Position numbers and translations under genes: made by a program | Shown here: positions 1 through 5,169 of the stretch, in pieces | Position numbering within the stretch: position 1 is the first letter of the stretch | Layout of the letters: the number at the start of each line of letters is the position of its first letter | Notes under the pieces: model-generated | Told to the model about the DNA's origin: nothing | Database searches by the model: none | What the model saw: the letters and a program-made list of their open reading frames with translations, nothing else | Origin: Candidatus Heimdallarchaeota archaeon AB_125 | Lineage (GTDB): Archaea; Asgardarchaeota; Heimdallarchaeia; Heimdallarchaeales; Heimdallarchaeaceae | Assembly (NCBI GenBank): GCA_001940755.1 | Contig: MEHH01000203.1 | Coordinates: 1-5,468, forward strand | DNA: 5,468 bases | Reading direction: 5' to 3'

Positions 1-1
1 A

Positions 2-901
2 ATTCTCAGTAATAAGAGTGTTTCAGAAGAATTAAGTTTAACTAACTTACTCCGATTCTTACACCTATTAGATACTTCTGATGCATTAGATCAGATTGAT
101 GAAGAAATAAAGAAAGAAGTAGATAAATTACTCATGAAAGAGATAAAGACAGCTCCATATTATACTCAGTTAGAGCTGGCTTATTTTCTAATGAAATTAG
201 ATAACTCAAATGGGGAAATTTTAGGTTTTGTAGAGAAAGCTCTTACAGAACTTACTAACCAGAAATATTCTGATAAATTTGTAAAAGAGAGCATTTCAAT
301 TAACAAAAAAATACTTACTTATTTCCAGAACGAAACAGAAATTGATGTAAAGAGCTCAACTAGAGCTCTCCGAAGTCTTGTCAAGAGATTCGAAGTAAGA
401 AAGTTTGCAAAAAGTACAGCTCTTCTAGAAGGACAACTAACTCGAACTCTTTCCGAAACTAATCTTATAGCATCAAATCTTCCTGATGTTCTTGATATAG
501 AAAGCTTGAAATCCTTAAAACAAACAATATCAGATTTAACAGATACTCTTGTTCAGAATGTTGATAAGGAGACTATGTCAGACAAGATTCGTGTTCAAAT
601 TTGGCAAATTATAGACAATTGTGTATTCATCATAAATAAAATGTCAATTGTAAATACAAAGCAAATTCTCCATGATTTTGAAGTTGATATAGCTAAGAAA
701 CAAGGAATCTATTCAGAAGATTGGGGAGAGTATCAGAGAAAATCTACAGAGGAAATTAAAGAAACTTTAAGAAAAATCAAACTCTCAAAATCGTTTTACA
801 AAAAGGTTGAAACAGAGAAAAGACTAACAGATATTCAAGGCTTACCTGATCCACCTAAAGCTATGAAGAAAAAAGAAATTAGAAAAGAAGAAGATTACTA
901 A
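2..901 (+). CDS. Uncharacterised charged helical protein, 3' part (5' end outside window)
   Basis: The reading frame is open from base 2 to the TAA at 899-901, giving at least 299 codons, so this is the C-terminal part of a longer protein. The first in-frame ATG (134) has no ribosome binding site or TATA box before it. The 44 codons ahead of it code for the same kind of Leu/Lys/Glu-rich sequence, so it is probably an internal Met. The visible protein looks almost entirely alpha-helical, with heptad-like Leu/Ile spacing, no membrane segment, no signal peptide and a single Cys. It ends in a strongly basic and acidic tail (KAMKKKEIRKEEDY) after a Pro-rich linker (GLPDPPK). I do not recognise a family. 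A helical-repeat scaffold or coiled-coil protein is possible, but this is inference. It converges on the DegV gene with one base between the two stop codons. Confidence 0.8.
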   Translation: MLSNKSVSEELSLTNLLRFLHLLDTSDALDQIDEEIKKEVDKLLMKEIKTAPYYTQLELAYFLMKLDNSNGEILGFVEKALTELTNQKYSDKFVKESISINKKILTYFQNETEIDVKSSTRALRSLVKRFEVRKFAKSTALLEGQLTRTLSETNLIASNLPDVLDIESLKSLKQTISDLTDTLVQNVDKETMSDKIRVQIWQIIDNCVFIINKMSIVNTKQILHDFEVDIAKKQGIYSEDWGEYQRKSTEEIKETLRKIKLSKSFYKKVETEKRLTDIQGLPDPPKAMKKKEIRKEEDY

Positions 902-902
902 C

Positions 903-1769
903 TTATTCTTCAAGTACAGGAGCAATAGTTGCAGTTACTGCCCATTTTCCAGCTGTTAATGCCATTGTTGGAGGCATATTCCAGTAAAATACTTCCTTTA
1001 TTTTTCTTACCTTTTTGATTTCTTCAGCATATTTTTTAGCAAACTCTTTGTTTAGTGCATCAGCCATGAAGAGATTGAATTCTTTATCAGGATCTGTTCT
1101 GCTTTCAATCTCTGCAATCATTTTCTTTAGAGCACTCTTATAACTTAAACCAGCACCATATGCAGTGAAACCATCTTCTACAGTACAATGTGCAATAGGT
1201 TTCATCTTAAGTAGAGAAACCATAACTCCTTTCATTGAACCTCGACTTACCTTTCCTGTTTTGAAAAGAGTCTTGATATCTACTGTTGTTCCAATGGTGT
1301 AGATTTTATGCTTTATAGAATCTAAATATTTCATTATCTCTTCAACAGATTTTCCTTTCTTCAAGAGCTTTATAGTATTGTAAACCATTGCACCTTGAGA
1401 ACCCACGGTTAACTCTGTTGGATAAATGTGAAGATTAAGCTGCTTCTTAACAGTTTTTGATGCTAGTCTAACAACATTCATTTGACTGGAGATTTTTGGA
1501 GTTATGCCCAGATAAAGCGCTTCTTCATATCCTTCGTCTATAGTTTTCTTAAGGATATTCAGAGCATCTTCTGGAGTTGCTTGACTACTTGTAGGATAGG
1601 GATCTAGATCGTGAAGACTATTTACAAAGTCATCAAAATTCAGTTCGGTTAATTCTCTATGATCCTTCCCATCAATAATTAAAATAGATTCAAAGAAACC
1701 AATATTTTCCTTTTCCATCACTTCTTTAGGTAATAAACAAGAAGCATCGGTAAGTAATTTGATTTTCAT
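903..1769 (-). CDS. DegV family protein (fatty-acid-binding, FakB-like)
   Basis: The 288-residue product has the usual DegV length and motif order. It has TDASCLLP (7-14) for the N-terminal D-S/A-x-x-D/L-L-P strand-turn and YPTSSQATP (58-66) for the T-S-Q lipid-carboxylate loop. ISSQ (93-96) follows, then PTELTVGSQGAMV (117-129) for the D-S-x-x-x-G-x-G segment. LFKTGKVSRGSMKGVMVSLLKMKPI (168-192) matches the family 'LKKGGRIS...LLxIKPI' block. Characterised DegV/FakB proteins bind a fatty acid in a buried tunnel; in Firmicutes they present it to the kinase FakA for phosphorylation. No kinase gene is visible here. The C-terminal block that usually reads G-x-H-x-G-P-G is MALTAGKWAV (269-278), so the usual His is Thr or a neighbour, and the Arg of GGRIS is Lys. 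The ligand is therefore uncertain. The ATG has a TATA box at leaderless distance. The family call is secure; the role in this organism is not. Confidence 0.93.
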   Translation of the reverse strand: MKIKLLTDASCLLPKEVMEKENIGFFESILIIDGKDHRELTELNFDDFVNSLHDLDPYPTSSQATPEDALNILKKTIDEGYEEALYLGITPKISSQMNVVRLASKTVKKQLNLHIYPTELTVGSQGAMVYNTIKLLKKGKSVEEIMKYLDSIKHKIYTIGTTVDIKTLFKTGKVSRGSMKGVMVSLLKMKPIAHCTVEDGFTAYGAGLSYKSALKKMIAEIESRTDPDKEFNLFMADALNKEFAKKYAEEIKKVRKIKEVFYWNMPPTMALTAGKWAVTATIAPVLEE

Positions 1770-1790
1770 GTTTTGACATCTTTTTAACTT

Positions 1791-1800
1791 CTTTATAAAG
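1791..1800 (-). promoter_or_regulatory. TATA box for the DegV gene
   Basis: The sequence CTTTATAAAG is a strong archaeal-type TATA box and is perfectly palindromic. Its centre lies about 27 bases upstream of the DegV start codon on the minus strand, so transcription should begin at or next to the ATG, giving a leaderless message. No Shine-Dalgarno sequence precedes the ATG, which agrees. The assignment rests on spacing and sequence only. Confidence 0.6.
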
Positions 1801-1830
1801 AATTTGTGATTTTTGAATCTTCAAAAAATG

Positions 1831-1838
1831 ATAAATAT
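1831..1838 (+). promoter_or_regulatory. TATA-like box for the alpha/beta-hydrolase gene
   Basis: ATAAATAT lies with its centre about 27 bases before the ATG at 1862, the spacing expected for a leaderless archaeal transcript. The bases just before the ATG (GACCTCACCC) contain no ribosome binding site, which fits. It sits roughly 40 bases from the DegV TATA box in a 92-base divergent region. Confidence 0.5.
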
Positions 1839-1861
1839 GACTGTTATCTCTGACCTCACCC

Positions 1862-2725
1862 ATGACCCAAATACTGGAAGAACCATCACAATTTGTAGAA
1901 TCTGAATTTGAACAAAGGGCAACTGCAAAATACCTTACTATGTCAGATGACTCACAAATTAGAGTTCTAATGCTTAACGCACCTAAAGAATCAAAGAATG
2001 GTTTTACCATGATGATTATGGGGGGATGGGGCACTATTGTTCATAGATGGTATACAATTGTCCTTGAAGCTGCAAAATATTTTGATATTGTCTTCTTTGA
2101 ATCACGAGAAAAACATTCTAGTATACTTGTAAAAAAATCTAAACACGATCTGGATAGAATATCAACAGATGTTCAAGAAACAATTAAAATCCTAGGAATC
2201 AATGAAGAAAAACTTGTTTGTTATTCATCTTCATGGGGATCGATTTTTGCAAATCACGGTCTTGCTTATAATAAATTCGATCCTTTTCTAACTGTATTAA
2301 TTGGTCCCACTGCTAGACTTGCACTACCTCCAGGAACAAGGTATATTGTTCCATTTGCACCTCCATGGTTGTTTTCCCTCTTTAAGCCAATTACTCGATA
2401 TTGGTTAGTAAATCATAAAGCTGAAGATGAAATTCAAGAAGCTAAATACCTAAGAGTCATGAATGAAGCTGATCCAAAGAAATGGAAACAGGTTGCAAAA
2501 CATGTTATGTTCTGGCATTGGGATTTGTTTCCAAAAATCAAAAATAGAATTTTGATTATTGCAGCTTCTCAAGATGATAAAATGCATAATCTGAAGGAAA
2601 CAAAGAAAATTTCTGGGTTATTAGAAAATTCAGAATATCTAGATTTGAAAACAAGCGAGAAGATGGATTCTCCTCTAGTTATAACAGAAATTAGAAATTA
2701 TATCAAAAAAATGGAAATAATATAG
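1862..2725 (+). CDS. Alpha/beta-hydrolase-fold protein, probably atypical or non-canonical
   Basis: The 287-residue soluble protein has the layout of the alpha/beta hydrolase fold. A beta strand leads into the oxyanion-type loop MIMGGWGT (51-58), followed by strand FDIVFFESRE (74-83). A nucleophile elbow-like strand-turn-helix is at LVCYSSSWGS (118-127), with Ser124 in the nucleophile place (small-x-Ser-x-Gly, with Ser instead of the first Gly). A Pro- and aromatic-rich cap-like stretch spans 150-185. The strand ILIIAASQDD (230-239) offers the acid residue Asp238 or Asp239. The final loop that normally carries the catalytic His reads LKTSEKMDSP (262-271) and has none; His242 is the nearest C-terminal His. 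The protein may be a divergent hydrolase, an esterase or lipase using another base, or a non-catalytic member. The ATG is chosen because it fits the TATA box spacing and an in-frame stop lies upstream at 1838. The substrate cannot be told. Confidence 0.8.
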   Translation: MTQILEEPSQFVESEFEQRATAKYLTMSDDSQIRVLMLNAPKESKNGFTMMIMGGWGTIVHRWYTIVLEAAKYFDIVFFESREKHSSILVKKSKHDLDRISTDVQETIKILGINEEKLVCYSSSWGSIFANHGLAYNKFDPFLTVLIGPTARLALPPGTRYIVPFAPPWLFSLFKPITRYWLVNHKAEDEIQEAKYLRVMNEADPKKWKQVAKHVMFWHWDLFPKIKNRILIIAASQDDKMHNLKETKKISGLLENSEYLDLKTSEKMDSPLVITEIRNYIKKMEII

Positions 2726-2745
2726 GAAAGAGTTACTTCCCCAAA

Positions 2746-3684
2746 TTACTTCTTCTTGCGAATATAGAGTGTGATCAAACCTATAACAGCTATACCTAAT
2801 ATTACTGTTACAGTTGGGAATGGTACAACAACTGTGTTCAATTTACAAGGAATGAACTTCCATGCAACAGTACCTTGCTCAATGAATTCATAAATCTGAA
2901 TTAATAATCCAGAAGCAGCTTCATAGTATGCATGAACTTCATAAGCATCACCATGTTTGCTGAAAAGACCTGTAGAATAATATTCAACAAGAATTGAGTC
3001 ATACGAATCATCTTCACAAGTGGTAACTGCAGGAGTTCCAATAACTAAACCTAGATTGGGATCATAACTTATATCGTCTCCCACTACAGCAGTTGGAGAT
3101 ATTGCTAAAATGGTGAATTTGTGCCAGAATAAGAAATCATTAGATACATCACTAAAAGCCTCTAGTAGTAGATACTTAGGATCTGCAGTATCTAGTGAAC
3201 CAGCTAAAGCTGTAGTACCGTTTGCAAATGTAATTTTTCTATTATCTGGTTTTAGCATTCCATCATAAGATGGTTCATGTAACACAGTCATTTCAATTGA
3301 TTCAGTTGCATTTTGAACAAATAATTCGGCAAGCATTATTGTACTTCTATTGTTAGTGAAAACTAAGAATGATAATCTAATCTCAGTTGGAGCATCGAGA
3401 AATCCGAAACCATAAGGTTCTACAGGTCTTATTTTTACTTCAAACTGAATGACTTGATCAATAATACCTGTTGGATTGAATAGTTTAACAACAGTAATAG
3501 TAACATAAGCTTGTAACTTGTCAGATGCAACAGCTGTATCTAGATACAACTCTCCTTCTACGTAACTAGTAGCACCAACCTCAAGTACATCTGAGGCAAG
3601 TATAGCGTTGGAAACATTGGAAATCAGAATAGATGTCAATAGTATTCCTAAAGCAAATGTAAATGTAATTTTTGTTTTTTTCAT
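2746..3684 (-). CDS. Secreted, C-terminally membrane-anchored surface protein
   Basis: The 312-residue product starts with a typical Sec signal peptide: basic MKKTKI, a hydrophobic core through about residue 21, then SNVSNA, with likely cleavage near residue 27-30. It ends with a single hydrophobic span (about 288-307) after a PFPT motif and closes with RKKK. That gives an extracellular domain held by one C-terminal helix, as in archaeal CTERM-type surface proteins, although no PGF motif is present. The exterior region looks beta-rich and has three N-x-S/T sequons (Asn112, Asn125, Asn155). Its only two cysteines (Cys223, Cys280) could form a disulfide. The segment HAYYEAASGLLIQIYEF (251-267) resembles the 'YY-x-x-x-T/S-G-L-L' strand pair common in archaeal surface proteins. 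No enzymatic motif is seen. It converges on the hydrolase gene with 20 bases between stops and lies downstream of the amidotransferase-like gene on the same strand. Confidence 0.85.
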   Translation of the reverse strand: MKKTKITFTFALGILLTSILISNVSNAILASDVLEVGATSYVEGELYLDTAVASDKLQAYVTITVVKLFNPTGIIDQVIQFEVKIRPVEPYGFGFLDAPTEIRLSFLVFTNNRSTIMLAELFVQNATESIEMTVLHEPSYDGMLKPDNRKITFANGTTALAGSLDTADPKYLLLEAFSDVSNDFLFWHKFTILAISPTAVVGDDISYDPNLGLVIGTPAVTTCEDDSYDSILVEYYSTGLFSKHGDAYEVHAYYEAASGLLIQIYEFIEQGTVAWKFIPCKLNTVVVPFPTVTVILGIAVIGLITLYIRKKK

Positions 3685-3708
3685 TGTACCAAAACAATAT
3701 GATATTCA

Positions 3709-3718
3709 ACTAAAAGAA
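3709..3718 (-). promoter_or_regulatory. Possible TATA-like box for the surface-protein gene
   Basis: On the minus strand a weak TTCTTTTAGTT-type element is centred about 29 bases before the ATG, which would again give a leaderless or nearly leaderless message. A better TATA-like match, CTTAAAAAAG, lies further upstream at 3749-3758 and would give a leader of about 40 bases. No ribosome binding site is seen before the ATG, so I slightly favour the nearer element. Which one is used cannot be decided from sequence alone. Confidence 0.3.
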
Positions 3719-3726
3719 GTTTGTGC

Positions 3727-3732
3727 AAAAAA
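3727..3732 (-). terminator. Possible oligo-T terminator after the amidotransferase-like gene
   Basis: Downstream of the stop at 3786 the minus strand reads pyrimidine-rich and then a run of six T (complement of the A run here). Archaeal terminators are mostly T-rich tracts without a hairpin, so this may end transcription ahead of the surface-protein gene. The short run makes this weak. If it does not terminate, the two minus-strand genes could be co-transcribed across the 101-base gap. Confidence 0.25.
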
Positions 3733-3785
3733 TAAGAAGGAGAAGAAGCTTTTTTAAGAATTATGGAAATACTAAACAGATTATA

Positions 3786-4565
3786 CTAAATTAGAAATTT
3801 AGTTCGTTTTCCACTTCTAAGTGTTAATAACTCATTTACTTCTAGTTCTTTCCATGATATATCTGGAATTATGGGTTCAGAGGCAACTATACTTATTTGA
3901 GTATCAAGATCTTTTGTGAAAAGAGTGAACCATAATTGATGATCTTCACCTACAACATTCTTATCAAAAGGTGGCCGTAGCTCTGCATAGTATAGAGATT
4001 TAAATCCGGAATAATATGCAAAAAGATAGTCTCCATCTGAGAGTATGAAATTCATTCCTCCTTCTTTAGCTAATTCTTTGGCTGTTTTTTCTATGTTTAG
4101 AGCAATTTCCTTGTCTTTAACAAGATGACCTAGATCCTTAATATTGGTCATTATAGTACAAAACACTTCCTCAGAATCAGTATCACCTTTTGGTTCTATA
4201 CCTTCTGAAAATCTTAACACATGTTTGTAAATTGTCAAATGACCTGAATGAGCAAAAGTCCATTTTTTATCAAATAGCTCTAGTTCAAATGGATGTGTAT
4301 TTTCCTTTATTTTGTTTCCTTTAGAAGCGAAACGAATATGAGAGATTAGGTTATTGCTAATGAAATTAGCAGGAAAATTTAATTGAAAATTCTTCAGTTC
4401 AAATTGATTTTCATTAAAAGGTTCTTTGAATATCATCCATTTATCATTCTTAAGATATGTATAACCCCAACCGTCAGGGTTTTTTCCTGAAACAGTCGCT
4501 GAGCCTTTAAACGCAAAATCAATTTCTATCTCTTTTTCGCAATTAATTCCTAGAAGTTTAACCAA
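3786..4565 (-). CDS. YafJ/DUG3-type class II glutamine amidotransferase-like protein lacking catalytic Cys
   Basis: The 259-residue product follows the YafJ (GATase type 2, Ntn hydrolase) family over its whole length. It has LLGI (4-7), PDGWGYTY (30-37), SHIRFASKG (75-83), THPF (90-93), FAHSGHL (104-110), GDTDSEEVFC (127-136), NFILSDGDY (172-180) and the late strand ISIVASEP (224-231). Active members begin Met-Cys, and the exposed Cys attacks glutamine. Here residue 2 is Val (codon GTT) and no nearby frame restores Met-Cys. The oxyanion AHNG motif is AHSG (Asn to Ser at 107). The substrate-side Arg (78), THPF and DSE motifs remain. Start: TTG preceded by GGTGA; a stop (TAA) sits three codons upstream of it, so no earlier start is possible. 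It is probably a non-glutaminase or repurposed relative. YafJ-like proteins have little-defined roles, so function is unknown. Confidence 0.85.
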   Translation of the reverse strand: MVKLLGINCEKEIEIDFAFKGSATVSGKNPDGWGYTYLKNDKWMIFKEPFNENQFELKNFQLNFPANFISNNLISHIRFASKGNKIKENTHPFELELFDKKWTFAHSGHLTIYKHVLRFSEGIEPKGDTDSEEVFCTIMTNIKDLGHLVKDKEIALNIEKTAKELAKEGGMNFILSDGDYLFAYYSGFKSLYYAELRPPFDKNVVGEDHQLWFTLFTKDLDTQISIVASEPIIPDISWKELEVNELLTLRSGKRTKFLI

Positions 4566-4569
4566 TAAA

Positions 4570-4574
4570 TCACC
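4570..4574 (-). promoter_or_regulatory. Ribosome binding site deciding a TTG start
   Basis: On the minus strand GGTGA lies four bases before the TTG start of the amidotransferase-like gene. It is an archaeal-type Shine-Dalgarno match and directly follows an in-frame TAA, so it fixes the start at this TTG. The spacing is a little short. Confidence 0.6.
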
Positions 4575-4595
4575 TTAGAATACTATACTATTCAT

Positions 4596-4604
4596 ATCTT
4601 AAAT
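4596..4604 (-). promoter_or_regulatory. TATA-like box for the amidotransferase-like gene
   Basis: The minus strand reads CATTTAAGATATG here. A start of transcription about 25 bases downstream would fall near 4575, giving a leader of roughly ten bases that just includes the GGTGA site. The sequence and spacing are reasonable, but nothing else supports it. Confidence 0.4.
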
Positions 4605-4656
4605 GATTTGTGTACAGAAGAGAAATCTCTAGTTGTTATATTTGTATGAAATAAAG

Positions 4657-4665
4657 TTTTAAAAA
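4657..4665 (+). promoter_or_regulatory. TATA-like box for the SCP2 gene
   Basis: TTTTAAAAA, preceded by a purine-rich AATAAAG, is a good archaeal TATA candidate. Transcription would begin near 4689, giving a leader of about 35 bases that contains the GGTGG ribosome binding site. Confidence 0.5.
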
Positions 4666-4707
4666 CAAGTTATTGTGCATAACTAACATTCAACAGAGAA
4701 TTAACTG

Positions 4708-4715
4708 AAAGGTGG
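4708..4715 (+). promoter_or_regulatory. Ribosome binding site of the SCP2 gene
   Basis: AAAGGTGG ends eight bases before the ATG at 4724. This spacing argues for ATG 4724 as the start. The in-frame GTG at 4712 is itself part of this site. Confidence 0.7.
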
Positions 4716-4723
4716 TAAAAAAA

Positions 4724-5134
4724 ATGGCTTTTAATTTCCCCAGTAAAGAATGGATTGAAAAATTCATGGAAGTAGTAAACAACTCTCCATCCTATAAAGA
4801 AGCAGCTAAAACATGGGAAGGTGATTTTCTTTTTGTGGTTGAACCTGATGAAAAGCTGGATAAAAAACATATCTTCTATTTGGATCTTTGGCATGGTGAT
4901 TGCAGAAGTGTAGACCTTTTTGATGAAGATCAAGAGCTTCCAGAAACTGAATTTGAGTATGCAGGATCTTATTCCAATTGGCTCAAAGTTATAAATGGAG
5001 AAATTGACCCAATCAAAGGAATCCTTACTGGTAAGATGAAACTTAAAGGAAATAAGGGTAAAGTTATGCGAGCCGCCAAAGCAGCCATGGAGCTTGTTAA
5101 TTCTGCACAAAAAGTAGAGACTAAGTTTCTCTAA
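4724..5134 (+). CDS. SCP2 sterol-carrier-domain protein
   Basis: The 136-residue product is a stand-alone SCP2 domain of normal prokaryotic length. It opens with FPSKEWIEKFMEVVNN (5-20), then YKEAAKTWEGDFLFVVEPD (24-42), the strand FYLDLWHGDCR (51-61) and the lipid-cavity half SYSNWLKVINGEIDP (82-96). GILTGKMKLKGNKGKVM (99-115) and a C-terminal amphipathic helix follow. These match the family pattern (W-x-G-D, D-L-W-H-G, W-x-x-x-x-x-G-x-x-D/N-P, L-x-x-G-K-x-x-x-x-G-D/N). SCP2 domains bind sterols, fatty acids or acyl-CoA and act as cytosolic carriers or substrate-presenting modules. In prokaryotes the ligand is rarely known. There is no peroxisomal-type fusion partner. The Fe-ADH gene follows 35 bases downstream on the same strand, so the two may be linked in function, although a terminator and a possible new promoter lie between. 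Confidence 0.92.
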   Translation: MAFNFPSKEWIEKFMEVVNNSPSYKEAAKTWEGDFLFVVEPDEKLDKKHIFYLDLWHGDCRSVDLFDEDQELPETEFEYAGSYSNWLKVINGEIDPIKGILTGKMKLKGNKGKVMRAAKAAMELVNSAQKVETKFL

Positions 5135-5144
5135 AACTTTTTTT
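5115..5144 (+). terminator. Hairpin plus oligo-T terminator after the SCP2 gene
   Basis: TAGAGA (5115-5120) pairs with TCTCTA (5128-5133) around a seven-base loop. A run of seven T follows at 5138-5144. The hairpin overlaps the last codons and stop of the gene. The T tract alone is enough for archaeal termination; the stem is short and may be chance. Confidence 0.45.
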
Positions 5145-5148
5145 AGTA
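5141..5148 (+). promoter_or_regulatory. Possible TATA-like element for the Fe-ADH gene
   Basis: TTTTAGTA is centred about 26 bases before the ATG at 5170, and no ribosome binding site lies ahead of that ATG, so a leaderless message is possible. The element overlaps the T tract assigned as terminator, and its match to a TATA box is weak. Confidence 0.3.
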
Positions 5149-5169
5149 CTATTGTAGTTCTATACCATT

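Noticed and set aside
134..136. ATG as the start of the first gene
   Set aside because: The frame stays open for 44 codons upstream to the window edge, and no ribosome binding site or well-placed TATA box precedes this ATG.
1726..2034. Minus-strand open frame of 102 codons
   Set aside because: It lies antisense to the hydrolase-fold gene and overlaps the start of the DegV gene. Its product resembles no family and is a shadow frame.
4555..4570. Sequencing error hiding a normal Met-Cys start in the amidotransferase-like gene
   Set aside because: No single inserted, deleted or changed base near the start yields Met-Cys in frame, and the independent Asn-to-Ser change in AHSG supports real loss of the active site.
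4712..4714. In-frame GTG as the start of the SCP2 gene
   Set aside because: It lies inside the AAAGGTGG ribosome binding site, and the ATG at 4724 has correct spacing and matches the usual N-terminus of the family.
4670..5110. Minus-strand open frame of 146 codons
   Set aside because: It lies wholly antisense to the well-supported SCP2 gene, and its Phe/Ser/Ile-rich product is typical of a shadow frame.
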